From positions 10,292,001 through 10,356,000 of the forward strand of contig JBITNC010000002.1 in NCBI GenBank assembly GCA_050084985.1: 64,000 nucleotides of DNA. The letters are read 5' to 3'. The notes below the pieces were generated by a model. It made no database searches and was not told where the DNA came from. It was given only the letters and a program-made list of their open reading frames with translations. Both the position numbers and the translations under genes were made by a program. This DNA comes from Nageia nagi. Its lineage: Eukaryota; Pinophyta. Shown here one piece after another: positions 11,270 to 22,606 of this stretch. Positions within the stretch are counted from its first letter, which is position 1, and each line of letters begins with the position of its first letter.

Positions 11270-13950
11270 AATTTATTATATTTAAGGAATAACATTAATG
11301 CTCTTATTATGCCCTTTGTTGACCTATTCAACCTCATTATTTGTTCTAGTTTTTCCAACCTATGGACCCAACACATAATTCACCCCATTAATATATAGAG
11401 AGACCCTTGTGAACCCAATAACTATAAGACCATGATGATTTGGCATAAATTTACTAAAATTTATGCCACAATAATAGAATTACTTCTTTCATGATGATTG
11501 GAGGAGCAAGAACACAACGCCATGGGCCAAGTTGGATTCCAGTAAGACCACCAAACCATAAATCATATTTTGGTTGTTTATACCATTATTGAGGAAACAT
11601 TATTTAGATCCTATAAAGTATATTATTTCTTTGTAGATTTTCAAAAATCTTTGAACATTGTACCATCACATTTATTATCTAAGAGGCTTTAATCAATTGA
11701 TATCCTTAAGAAACTCCTGGTAGTAGTATCATGATTGTACGAGATAGTGATAGGTCAATTTTATTCTACATAGGAGCTCTCGAACATCATTATTAATACC
11801 ATAGGAGTGAAATAGAGTTATCCACTTTCTCTAATACTCTTCATGATCTTCATTGATGAACTCGAGTTATTTATTTATGAGCACACACTCAAAGAATGAC
11901 TACTTACTTTACCATACATTGATATTTATCATCCTCTTTACTAATGGTGTTTTCCTTTTTGCCTCAACTCTCAAGGGACTACAACATTATTTAGATGTAT
12001 TTGTTTCATTTTTCACTTTGAGACAACTAACATTGAACATATCCAAAACCAAGGTAATTTTATTTAATACTATCAAAGAGGCTCTTTTATATTGTTGATA
12101 CTTAAAATATATACACTTTTCAATTTTATTCATATTTACATAAATGATAATATATATTTTGATATTATCTATGATATATTATCTTATTTTACCAACATGA
12201 ACATTATCTCATGTTATTTACTTCATTTATGGTGCAAGGATTAATGAAGTAATAAGCAAGCTAGCTAGATCAGGTTAAGACTTGTATATTTAAAGAATAT
12301 CAGTACCATGATATATTAGATCATATATTGATCTTGATAGTTCATATACATTCTATTAATAAATGTTTCTTAGCACCAGCTATCAATATATGAGATTTTA
12401 TCTTTAATACAAGTTTTGTTGATTTTCATACTTCACATTATAAACTAGAATATAAGGTTTAATTTAGCAGGTACGATCGATCAATTGCTTCACAGGGGTA
12501 TCTCATTGCTATTTTCTAGCATAGGCATTAAGACCCCAACCCAACATTGACACCACATTCTTATGAATTCTTAAGATAATATCTTGCAAAGTATTCATCG
12601 ATGACCTATTCCTAATGTGTGATCTGCTTCATAAGTTAATATGATATATTTATTATCATTTATCTCTTATCTTATTAGGTTTGTTTTGATGTCCAATAAC
12701 TAGATTGTACCCCATACTTTATTTTTAGTTATTGTTAATTAATTATATGTGAGATACTATCTAAACTATATAGGATTTATCCATTTAATGTTTAATATCA
12801 AAACACATCTTCACTTCCATTTTCAAGGAGGAAAAGTATATTATATTGTCACATCTTACTTATACTTGGGATTCCTCTTTGCTAGACCCACCTTTGGAAT
12901 GAAATTAATTACATAGATGCATATAAGTATCATGCATGCAACTCTTTCTTTGGTCAAGTGAAGTTGTTTTAATTTTCATCTTCAAGATATTCCAATTAAG
13001 ATGAAAATTTTGACATTGGTTAAGTTGACTATGATATATGGTTCAAATATTTGGGGAGGCTAGTCTTGGATTGATAGTATAGTACCACATTGAGAGGATA
13101 CAAACCTTTTTATTCAAAGATTCATTTGATGTAAGAGCATAAAACCTCATTACATTATCTTGGAAGAATTTGGGGCTTCTCCTCTCTAACTTGATATCAT
13201 CTTCAAGATAATCAACTATCTGCATAGGGTTTGTTCTATAGGGGATAATTCTTTGGGATGCAAATGACACCTATATTTAGATCTATGATCTTGGATGGAT
13301 TTAGCTTCAAATCCTTGGGGTTTTTAGAGAATCCAATATTCACAAGTAGCAACACTCTTAGTTAGCATTCAAATTCAACTCGGTATACTCCCTTATTTCT
13401 TTATGGGATCTCTTTCACATGTATTACCTCGATCTAATAAGGGGAAGATACTCAATGAGATCTAAAAGGATATAAAACTTTAGCATGAATCCCTCTTTCC
13501 CTCAAGCTATCTTTCTACCATAATCACTTTCTCAAGATTCAATGAGAGGGATGTGTAGTCCCTTATACTAGCTTCAAGCATTTATGATGCATGGTGTGCA
13601 AATTTTTATTAAACAAATTAGGGTATGTTTCCACCAACATCGAGTCAAATTATATCATCACTTATCATCGAAAGGGAGAAGTGGAAACCCTCCACCACTT
13701 CATCTCTTAGTGCCACATCTATTATGAGATTTGAGGTATGTTTCATTGTCTTTTAAGAGATAGTGTATAATCTCTAACATCCTTCTTCAAATACCTAAAT
13801 TGGTGATGTATTTCACTTAACCTTAAAAAGAAAACCCAACTTTGATGATAAAGGAACCCTTCTTCTAGTAATGTTTGATTTATTTAAACTCCTACCCCAT
13901 CATAGATTACTTCAACTATATAGATTGTTAGATAATGGGAATCAACCAAA
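11270..13950 (+). pseudogene. Ancient non-LTR reverse transcriptase of a second family, relic B
   Basis: Plus-strand fragments follow the order of a non-LTR RT that differs from plant L1. NYxTI near 11420 is followed by a basic EEQ...GQxGF block near 11500-11550, then FVDFQKSLNIVPSHLL near 11634. Next come NTIGVK-SYPLSLILF-IDELE near 11795-11865 and a decayed ADD box followed by LKGLQHYLDVF...QLTLNISKTK near 11955-12060. Downstream are YLGIPF-GPTFGMK near 12865 and IILEEFGASPL near 13155. This matches the RT class with the signature VDFxKAFDxVPR...GVKQGCPLSPxLFxxYIDELE, not the KLDISKAYD type. It has many stops, frameshifts and AT-rich expansions such as 12100-12800, and no detectable 5' part. 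Confidence 0.8.
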
Positions 13951-16900
13951 AATTCCATACACCAGATCACATAGACATAAGCATGATCACTAGATAATGC
14001 AACTACATATACACATTTATTAAGAGGAGAAACAATCAAAGATAATTACTAATTTCCCTAGTAATGCTTGTTCATCTTAAAAGGATAACCCTTATGGCGA
14101 GTGGCTAGGGATGGAGTCTTGGTTGAAGATTATTTTTCCATGAAGATGAAGTTTGTTATTTTTCCATAAATTCTCTAAATAACAATTGAGATTATGATTT
14201 GAACTTGTACACATGTAAATATAAGTATTGTTTTAAAATAACATTTACTTAGGAAAAAATATAAAAATTAATTTTGAATAAAAATAATTTTGTTATTTTT
14301 ATTTATTCATATTCTAAAGTAGAAATACTTACCACTCTGACTTACTAAAGATACTAAATTATTTTAACTTATATTTTTTAAGGTTTAAAATTAGTAACTA
14401 AAAAGTTAACTCGAGCTTCACCACCTCTTAAGGTATGCCTTAAATCACTTATTTTTTCTACTTTTAGCAAACTTTGTTTCACCCAATATGAAGCTAATAT
14501 ATGATACATTTATGCTTAAAATATAATAAAAGTTTTGATATCAAATATTTATTAATGTTGTGATATTATTAGGCTTAGTTGATAATTTTTTTATCATAAA
14601 GCAATTCATTTTGTATATAATAACATACAAACTCTTTACAAATTCGATGACAATCAATGAATATGATGATCCATAACATACACACAAAGCCTTCCTTTAC
14701 ATATAAACATAAATGATTACCATAACCCTTTTGTCTTAAGCAAGATAAAATAAATCATAAATTATTATGTGGAAGGCTTTAGTTTTAACGGAGATGACCC
14801 ATAAAATTATTGAAGAAATTTGGTGAATTAATTATAGGTATATTTAGATCGGATAAATAAGATCAACAATCATATATTGTTAGAAAGACTTTAGAGTAAT
14901 TTGGGAGTAATATAAGGATAGTTATTTTCAAAATGAAACTTAAGATTTATTTTCTAGTAATTAGAATATGTCAATATTTCATAGCTTTGATTGGGAAGCC
15001 TATAATATAAATTAATTGTTATAAATGAAAAACTTCACCATAAATCAAATATTTGTTGAGGTATAGAAAATAATTTCTAACATTGAATCTTTTACCATTT
15101 ATTGGATGATAATATTACATAGATTAGGATGAAAAGCTTGAAATAAAAATTTTGTACCTAATGAATGGAAAAACTTACCTAATTAATTACATTTTTAAGC
15201 GTAAGAGGATAATTTATTTGTAGCATAATACTTCTCATATTTAATTGTGAAAATAAAATATATTATATGGATACTCAATCCCAATTGAAGTCCTCCCCCA
15301 AATTATATTATTTTCTAAAACATATATATATTTAATGAAATATCAAATATCACAATCAAATAGTTTATGTGAAACATATATATGGATATAAACTTGGCTC
15401 AAATTTTATGTGAAATAATCAACACAATGATAGGGAAGTAGTTGTTAATAAGCATATAGTTTCTAACCTTATTTAAATGAATTTATTATTTTCTTTTCTA
15501 ATGACAAACTTAACAATAATTATTTTTTGAAATTCACATGGGAAATTTCTTTCATAATATATTTTATCATTAATTCTTTGTAAATTGATCTTATAAATCT
15601 TCTAAAGTATAACATAACAACCATACAATATGTGATGTGAATGAAACAAATGTTCAAGCATTTTTTTGACATGTTACCTTTTCGTAGTCATTTCTTAATA
15701 TTGAAAGATAGATTATAAGTAGAAGTACACTCTCGAAGTTTTATTAATCATTCATTATGATTACATGAAAATTCTAAAGTGAATATCTAAAATAATCTAG
15801 TTCAAAGATTTCCCAAGGTTTTATCTCTCATTCTAAGCTAAAATAGTCATTCACAAAGTTAAACTCCTCTAAACAATTTAGAAACCTTCATATTGTATTT
15901 GATAGTAAACATCCGTAATTACAAATCAAATGAATGAACTCCTAACCATTTAGAAAATTTCACAAAAACATCATCCACCATTCACTCTTACTACTATTAA
16001 AAGATGGCTTGAGAACCTTGTCCAAACTCAAGCTATTAACTTAATCATTCCCTTATGTTATACAAAATAACTTTATAATAATAACTTGTTAGGAGATGAG
16101 GATGAAGATTACAAAAGTTGACATCCAATTAGATAGGAAAATAATTAGATAAATTTATGTTGATATAGATCTTGATTAAACATAAAAAAAAAAAAACTAT
16201 GACTCTTATAAAGATATAATTTCTTCAAAGTTGTTTAAGAACCTTGTTTTCATGTTGGTAGAAATTAGATTAAAAAATGTAACACTTAATTGAAGATAAA
16301 AATTCAAGTTATAAAGGTCTTACTTATTTTGAAAAAAATAAAGCTTCCTATTCATAAAGAACCCAATGCATTGGGAAGAAAGATTGGTTTATTCACAAGA
16401 GATTCAATCATATTAAAGCCCTCATAAACCATCAAGATAGTTTTTAGAAGAGTATTTACAGTTCATCTCTAAAGTTTGATTAGGTTGTTGAGATCAAAGA
16501 AAATTATTTAATGTAAAAAATAGAAATAATTTTTTCTATGAGTTTCTTCCATGAGAAGAAACATGACCAAAAACAATTATATAAAAAGCTCAATTAGGAG
16601 GGATATCCACAATCCACCATTTCAACCTTCAAAACGAGAATTGGTAGAGAAAACCCTATCATATCACATGCAATACAAGACTATACGCAATCAATACCTT
16701 GCAATATTGTGCATTCATGTTAGGGGGGTTGTGAAGCAAATGGATGTTAAAATTTTTTGGATGTGTAAACCCAAATTCAAATTTTTCAACCCTTTAAATG
16801 TGAAAGAACATATTGAAAAAAAAAAAAAAATCCTTTCTAATAGATAAAACAAATATAAACAAAACTATATGCAAAATTGTAGACAATCTTCATTCATTTT

Positions 16901-17250
16901 TATTTTCATTGATTTTATTCTAGAGGAATTGATACCTCTTTACAACTTATTATAACACATCTCGAATTCAAGTCCTACCATCTTTAACCTAACTCATAAT
17001 CATGGTTTAACCTATTACCAAAAGTAAAAACCCCCAAAACTTGAACCCTTGTCTCCAAGCTCAATCAATTAGAATGATCAACAAAACAATTCATCCAATC
17101 CTTTGTAAAATATGCTCCCAATCCTTTTTTTCCAGTATTCATCACGGCCCTGTCAGCCTTTCATTGGGGAGCATGATTGACATCTCAGCAGCCCACATGG
17201 CAGCCACGTCACCAGTACACGACCTTTTTGCAGGCCTACGTTTCTCGCAC
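13951..17250. other. Gene-poor AT-rich DNA
   Basis: About 3.3 kb of AT-rich DNA. A few short open frames occur (for example 16551-16847), but none shows a domain, typical composition or splice context that supports a gene. The last 250 bases lie downstream of the RING gene on the minus strand and may hold its 3' UTR and polyadenylation signals, but no single AATAAA-type site can be chosen with confidence. Confidence 0.5.
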
Positions 17251-17595
17251 TCAGACCTTCCGCCCAACAATGTCTCTGCAGATTGGACAGATAGGCGTCT
17301 TAGACAGCCACGTATCAACGCAGATCACATGAAACGTGTGCCTGCAGACTGGTATGGCCTTGCACTTCTCCCCCGGCTGGAACCCCTCTAGACAGACCGC
17401 GCACTCGGCGGGACTCGACTCCGCGACCTCGTAGTCGAAATACGGGATCATCTCCAGCTCCGTCACAGACAAACCGCGTCCATGGGGCATCCTGTTCAGC
17501 CGCCGCCGCCTAAAAATCCTTCCCACGATCCATACGTGAAGAAGAAGCAGCATCACCAACCCAACATACAGAAATAGTGTCAACATGCCCACCAT
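17251..17595 (-). CDS. ATL-like RING-H2 E3 ubiquitin ligase, short membrane form
   Basis: A 114-residue intron-less gene. Residues about 3-25 form one hydrophobic membrane segment, followed by an RRRR stop-transfer patch. A GLSVTELEMIPYF segment (41-53) resembles the GLD motif of the ATL family. The RING-H2 domain is perfect: C65, C68, C84, H86, H89, C92, C103 and C106 with spacings C-x2-C-x15-C-x-H-x2-H-x2-C-x10-C-x2-C, plus W96 at the E2-binding position. It would attach ubiquitin to substrates at a membrane. The ATG at 17595 is used; the codon before it is GTG. ATL proteins are usually longer, so the short tail after the RING (DIVGRKV) is notable. It could be a small functional paralogue or a truncated copy; the open frame and normal codon use favour a real gene. 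Confidence 0.88.
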   Translation of the reverse strand: MVGMLTLFLYVGLVMLLLLHVWIVGRIFRRRRLNRMPHGRGLSVTELEMIPYFDYEVAESSPAECAVCLEGFQPGEKCKAIPVCRHTFHVICVDTWLSKTPICPICRDIVGRKV

Positions 17596-18022
17596 CACCG
17601 CCCAGACTAAATCCTAAATCGCACTGCTATTTCTAGACAAATATTGGGGAACACCGCTTTATTACTTATGGCAATTGAAAAGGCTTTAGGGAGTGGGGAA
17701 CAGGCGGCCAGAGACGGGAGAGAAAGACTTGAACGTCATTTCCCACTTTGAATTCGAAAACGACGGTGTGGAGCTACGAATGTTGTATGTGACGTGCCGG
17801 CGATTTGCCTCCTTTCAAAGTGCAGAAAACAGAGTAGTTTTATGTGCTAATCAAATGGGTGTGATGGGAAGATAAAGTTGTGGGGATGAGAGGAGATAAG
17901 GTTGACGGCGACGGGCAATCCGTGGAGGAAGAAATTAAAAAAAAAATATGAGATTCGGATTGGGATAGAGATTATTCTTCAGCGTACTGATGAATATTCT
18001 CTTGGAGCTAAAACTTATCTAA
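17596..18022 (-). promoter_or_regulatory. CpG-richer upstream region of the RING gene
   Basis: The 430 bases upstream of the RING gene are far richer in GC and CpG than the surroundings, as in an active plant promoter that has not been heavily methylated. No unambiguous TATA box is visible at the expected distance. GACG/ACGTG-type cores (for example near 17790) occur. A possible exon on the opposite strand follows at 18023, so the region could be a bidirectional promoter. Confidence 0.4.
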
Positions 18023-18214
18023 TTGGGTGAGAGTTCGATTCTCCATCGATTACAGAAAAGCTGCCCAAATCTCAGGCATGGCACTGTAATGGGTCCCCAT
18101 TTTCCAATTTCCAACAAAAAGCAGTCTGCTTGGAAGTCGTTAGTGTCGGTGAAGTGCGTGGCGGCGGAGCCGTTAATGGAGGAGGAGTATCCAAGTGGCG
18201 GCTCTATGGGACAA
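18023..18214 (+). other. Possible first-exon fragment with transit-peptide-like sequence
   Basis: An open plus-strand frame in the CpG-rich island. The first ATG is at 18089. The segment is Ser/Lys-rich with few acids (SNKKQSAWKSLVSVKC), then VAAEPLMEEEYPSGGSMGQ. The change from basic, hydroxylated sequence to an acidic mature-like start after SVKCVAAEP resembles a chloroplast transit peptide. A GT splice-donor candidate (CAA/GTGAGA) lies at 18215. No downstream exon can be read, so it may be a leftover first exon or chance coding potential. I do not recognise the protein. Confidence 0.3.
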
Positions 18215-18557
18215 GTGAGAATTTATATGACCACATAAAATACGTTATTTAAAAAAAAAATTATGGGTCAATTTCGTATCACACGTGCAGCAAAGAGACT
18301 CCAAGGTCAAATGTATTGAGATCTTGGAATGGTAGTATTTGAATATGGCCTTCGAATTTATTTATTTATTTTTGTTTAAGTTGAGAGTCAGATTGAAGGG
18401 TATTTACTTTGTTAAAATTTATAGAGGGTACGTTTTTCGTTTCGTTTGTATCTATTATTAAATTTGATAAAATAATTGGTATGTTTCAATTTTTAGGAGT
18501 ATAAAGTTTATTTTAGTCATAAATTTTCCTTTATAAGTGAATATTAAGATTTATAAA
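18215..18557. other. AT-rich spacer
   Basis: No feature recognised between the exon-like fragment and the left end of the CACTA-like element. Confidence 0.5.
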
Positions 18558-18586
18558 CTCTACTAAATAAATTTTAATTTGTGTTC
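18558..18586. repeat. Left terminal inverted repeat of the CACTA-like element
   Basis: Degenerate CTCTACTA...AATTTGTGTTC; 22 of 29 bases match the inverted right end. Confidence 0.55.
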
Positions 18587-19043
18587 AAACATAGTGTATT
18601 TTTTCTAACTTCAATATCGAAAAATCGATGCAACTGACATAGCAATTTTTGCATTTTGTTTGCATCGAATTTGTGTTGGATTTTTACGTCAAATTGCTAG
18701 TTTTTGCGTTAATTTTTTTCATCGAATTTTAAAATTTTACATCATTTTTAACGTTGATTTTTCATAATTTGCATCGATTTTTGCATCAATTTTCAGAAGA
18801 AAATATCATATAATTGTAGATCTTTTAATTTTGTGCGATTTTTTTAAAAAAGGGCTCAAAATGATATCCGAATCAAAAGTTACTCTATCTGTAAGGTACA
18901 TCATTTTTATTAGGTCTTTAGGGTAATGACATAGGTCCATTAAACCAGCTTAGGAATGGGGTTAGTGATTTAGGTTTTAAAAATTTAAATTTAGTGTATT
19001 TTTTTCCTAAATAATACATTAAGGTTTTTAATGTTATTGTCCA

Positions 19044-19154
19044 TTTCTTGTTGCCTGCTTCTTTGTCAACCTTCGAAGGAGTTTTCTTTTCTGCAACTAA
19101 TTCATTTTCTGTGGGCTTATTCTCTATGGGCTTCTTCTTTGCCTTGGGCGCCAT
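19044..19154 (-). pseudogene. Histone H2B N-terminal fragment
   Basis: Starting at the ATG at 19154, the frame reads MAPKAKKKPIENKP and continues Lys/Glu/Pro-rich to about residue 37 (EAGNKK). This is the hallmark N-terminal tail of plant H2B. The histone-fold part (the VETYKIY-type helix region) is absent, and the frame then runs into unrelated AT-rich sequence to a stop at 18918. Upstream on the minus strand is a CCAAT element (19321-19325), so some promoter may have come along. The fragment lies inside the CACTA-like transposon and is best explained as captured host DNA. It cannot make a working histone, but it could give a short basic peptide or antisense RNA. Confidence 0.75.
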
Positions 19155-19530
19155 AGCTATGATCAAAACTTGAAATCTATGGAAGAAAAAATTAGCTAAA
19201 ATCTATGAAATGTGACGATTATAGGGAGGGTTTGCTGATATGTATAGATAGGAGAGGGTATTTGGCTATTGGGTAATCACTTTTGGTACAGATGGAAGAT
19301 GAAATGAATGTGAGTTATCGATTGGTCGATTGATAAACATGTAAAATGTGTTTTATTTTTTGTTAGTAAAATGCAATGCAAATTTTGTGTTGAAATTTAC
19401 ATCAAATTTTGCATTAGTTTTTGCATCGAAAAAAGTGAAAAATGGAAAAAAATTAAAAATTACACATGTTGACATCAAAGGATGCAAATTAACGTTGGTT
19501 TTCATTTTTCATATTTGAAGATGCAAAAAA

Positions 19531-19559
19531 GAACACAAATTAGCCTTTTGGTAGTAGTG
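19531..19559. repeat. Right terminal inverted repeat of the CACTA-like element
   Basis: Ends in ccttttggtagtagtg, the inverse of a CACTACTACC terminus. Confidence 0.65.
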
Positions 19560-19666
19560 CACCAAAAGTATTGCCACCATGTATAAAGTTCTCTGTTGGA
19601 GTTATGTTGGGAGTGTGTGGAGTAACATGGAGTTGTTGTTGAGTCTATTATTGTTGTCGAGTCTCT

Positions 19667-19671
19667 TGCCT
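19667..19671. repeat. Target-site duplication of Copia-1, left (tgcct)
   Basis: Five bases tgcct directly before the 5' LTR, repeated at 24491-24495 directly after the 3' LTR. Confidence 0.9.
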
Positions 19672-19725
19672 TGTTGGAATGTATAATGCATTATTGTAAA
19701 GGTTATGTAATAATCTTTTATGTAA

Positions 19726-19776
19726 ATTCACTAATACTTAAGGGTATCATTTGATACCTTAAGTATTTAAGTGAAT
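19726..19776. repeat. 51-bp hairpin in the LTR
   Basis: ATTCACTAATACTTAAGGG pairs with the TTAAGTATTTAAGTGAAT arm around a short TATCATTTGATA centre. Equivalent 51-bp hairpins sit at 24048-24098, 47846-47896, 56265-56315 and 62914-62964 in otherwise different LTRs. Confidence 0.8.
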
Positions 19777-19893
19777 ATGATAATGTAATTTGTCCTACAC
19801 TCCATGTCATGAGCATGCCCCTTGGGTAAAAGGATGTGCATGTCATGCTTTTGTACATTAGATAAAAAGGTGATCCAAAGAGGGATTTTGGCC

Positions 19894-19901
19894 TATAAAT
19901 A
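19894..19901 (+). promoter_or_regulatory. LTR TATA box
   Basis: TATAAATA in the context cctataaatagaagg; the core promoter of the LTR. The same box is at 24216-24223, 26993-27000 and 39214-39221. Confidence 0.75.
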
Positions 19902-20170
19902 GAAGGCTCCCTCTTTGTGATTACACACTAATTTATGGAGTAAAAATATGCTATAGGATAGTGGTTAGGAGAAAAGTGTAAGAGAATTGTAAGAATTCAT
20001 ATTTGTTAAGAAGAGAGATCTAGTTAGTGGATGCACTCCTAGTTGGAGGAACCACTTACGTATTATGTTATCTTTGTGAGATTGCTTTGTGTGATAGTTA
20101 AATGTGAATTGAGAGCTTTCATATGATTTTGGTAGTTTAGGATTGTTCATGTTATAGTTCAATTCTCTCA

Positions 20171-20185
20171 GTTAGTATCAGAGCC
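20171..20185 (+). other. Copia-1 primer-binding site
   Basis: gttagtatcagagcc directly after the LTR, close to the TGGTATCAGAGC site that pairs with initiator tRNA-Met. Confidence 0.85.
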
Positions 20186-22606
20186 TAGTGTGGAAGCTCT
20201 TCTTTAACATCTTAAAGGCCTTTATTTCTCATCCTACACTCCATTATTGAGGTAAAATCAAGAGAAGGCATAATTTTTTCTTGATTAATTTTTTTTATTG
20301 TTATGATACTAACATAATTCTTTGAAGATGTGTTAGTTTATATTTTTTATGCTTAAAATGATGCAATTGTTTACTAACTTTTTTTTAGCTGCAATTTTTA
20401 TTGCTTAGCTTATTGCTATTTTATAAAAATTGGGGTTAGTATATTTAAAAATTGCATTTCTTTATGTTTCAAATAAATTCTTCTATTTGGGAAATAAAAA
20501 TAGTGTATTTTTTTTTATTAATTATAAAGTATTCTTTTCTAGACTACTAGTCTAGTTCTTTTTTTTACTCCCAAAGTGTTTACAATATATTTTGAAATAT
20601 ATATAAAAAAAGAGGGTTTATGGAGGTTCTTTTTGTCATAAAATTTATGATTATTGTAAATATATTTTTTTATATACACATATTTTTTAAAATATATATA
20701 TATGTTTTACCCAAACCTATATGTTTTTTTTAAATAAAATAATATATGACTACTGCATTAAAATTGTCAAGGGTTGTAAAGCCCGGTTGATAATTGTTTT
20801 TGGAAATTCTTGATCGCCATTGGCTTCCGCATCCTTCCTTCTCCGCCATTATCATTCGAGCCATGCAGGAGAGGGGGCCTTCTCTCCTTGAGAGGGTTCG
20901 TGCCAAGCGCAAAACTCTTGCTCTTCCATCGATTATTTGACCTCTTGCATAATTTTTTTTGGATTGTTGTGGGTGAATCAAAATTGGATGTCTGGTTGTT
21001 CAAACTGTAGACCTCAACATGTACGGGTCATTGAAATCATCCTTTTCTGGCCATGCATTGCTCACTCCACCTTGCTTCAATGTTGCTTTGCTTCAATGTT
21101 GCCTTACTTACTCTCTTTGTTCCCATGACCCCAAATCACAAATAATTTTAATACCATTTTACGTTATTTAAGTGCTTATTGTTGGCATTAATGCTTAGCA
21201 TTTTTTTCTTTTTAGTTAAAATTCTAAGTAAAATAGCATGCTATCTTTATGATAAATCTTTTTAAAGTAAAAGAGGGGGGAAATTGTATATTTTTTTTAC
21301 TATAACATGCATTTTAGATATAATATTGCATGTCTGTCTATTTTGTTAACTTATAATAATGCATGCTTCTTTGTTTTTTCATGCATGTTAAGTATTTTTT
21401 TTTCCAAAGTGATAGATAAATGTAAACTAAGTTAATAATGCATGCCTAGGGCCTAAAATTTTTAAATCGATGCTTATTACTTAAAAGTTAAATGCATGCT
21501 TAGTACTTCAATTTTTTAAATTAAATGATGTATTTATTTACTTTAAAATTATAAGGTTAAATTTTTTTTTTATTACTTAGATGCATACTTTTAAGATAAA
21601 ATGATGCATGCTCATGCTTATTACTTATTAAGTTAATGATGCATTTTTTTGCTTAGTACTTAGAGCTTAATTTTTTTTTAAGTTAATGCTTACAACTTAA
21701 AAATGCATGTTGAGTATTTATCATTTATGCAAAGTTAACTTATGTAAATTATGAAATTAATGCATGAGTATTTTTTTGCAAAGTTAACTTGTGCAAACTT
21801 ATGGACTTATGTAAAGATGTCCTCTAGGATTTAGTAAATAAAACCCATTGAACTTTTAAGGTTCCATGCTATGGATGGATGATGTTTTATGCTATTTACT
21901 TCATGTTTCATCTTTTGTTTTATTTTCTTATGTAAACAAAAATGCGAACATTGATTTGAGTAACCCCTTAAAATGAACATATCCACACATACATTTCGCA
22001 ACATGACTTGTTTGGAGAGCTATGAGATAAGGACAGGCAGACTAGAGCCTTTAAGTTTGACGATCTAAGTGGTGAAAAGTTCATACTTTTCAATTGCCTC
22101 TAAGTCCTATGTTGGTTTGGACATAACTCCAATAGGTGTATAAGTATGTGTGTAGTGATACCACATATCCGCATGTCCATTCAGGGATTATCTTAATAAC
22201 CTAGGAGGACCACTTGAATTCTAATCAAGATTAATAATTTGGTTGATCTAATAAATATTATAACCTTGGAAAATAGTAGGTACTTCTCCTTGTGAGAAAG
22301 TATAAAACTGACCAAGGTGAACTCGTTGAGGATTGGTAGTACTTAGGCTTCTCTTGTGTGGGCATTTAGGTGAAGGCCTAATTTTAGATAAGAAAATAAG
22401 CTTCAACAATGTCACTATACATCTACGATTTTTGAGATGAGAAATGTATTTGGGTACATAGATTATTTGAGTTGTACAACATTTGCACTTATGAAGCATG
22501 TCTTTAGTGTTAAATGTAACATGTATTATTTACTTGGTTAAAACTTAATACTTAATATTATTTATTAAACCACATGCTTATTAATTTTTATATTCCTATG
22601 TAGCAA
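20186..22606 (+). other. Copia-1 untranslated leader
   Basis: A 2.4-kb leader. It holds AT-rich DNA, then a GC-richer patch at about 20770-21130 with an open minus-strand frame of unknown origin (possible captured host DNA). Next is a TGCATG-rich tract (about 21290-21780), and then the conserved leader block at 21955-22400 shared with Copia-2 and Copia-3. It ends in tatgtag/caa just before the gag ATG, an acceptor-like junction seen in all three copies. Confidence 0.7.
21955..22400 (+). other. Conserved leader block, copy 1
   Basis: Clearly homologous to 52890-53345 (minus) and 57765-58205 (plus). Best-kept pieces are gtgtgtagtgataccacat and catccattcagggattat. It is not open in any one frame across the copies, so it is conserved as RNA or DNA and not as protein. 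Confidence 0.8.

Larger units (their letters stand above)
18558..19559. mobile_element. CACTA-like non-autonomous DNA transposon with captured gene DNA
   Basis: A 1.0-kb unit whose right end, read inward, is CACTACTACCAAAAGG, a CACTA-type terminus. Its left end is a degenerate inverted match: 22 of 29 positions agree between 18558-18586 and the complement of 19531-19559. Both subterminal zones are full of TGCATC/GATGCA motifs and poly-T, as expected for transposase-binding subterminal repeats. There is no transposase, so it is non-autonomous. The middle holds a histone H2B 5' fragment. No matching 3-bp target duplication is seen (aaa against cac), so the left end may be eroded. A second end of the same style is at 56776. 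Confidence 0.65.
19672..20170 (+). repeat. Copia-1 5' LTR
   Basis: Begins TGTTGGAATG and ends TCTCA. It carries a 51-bp hairpin at 19726-19776 and a TATAAATA box at 19894-19901. It matches the 3' LTR with scattered substitutions and 2 bp of length difference. The same LTR family occurs as solo copies at 26776 and 38992, and a diverged form at 26039. Confidence 0.93.

Noticed and set aside
13043-13270. 75-codon minus-strand frame
   Set aside because: The plus strand here is the C-terminal part of LINE relic B, so the minus frame is a shadow.
16551-16847. 98-codon frame as a gene
   Set aside because: Ends in a poly-Lys run from A-rich DNA, with no domain, promoter or splice context; probably chance.
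17693-17875. 60-codon frame upstream of the RING gene as a second gene
   Set aside because: Short, no recognisable motif, and overlaps the likely promoter; GC-rich DNA lowers the stop rate.
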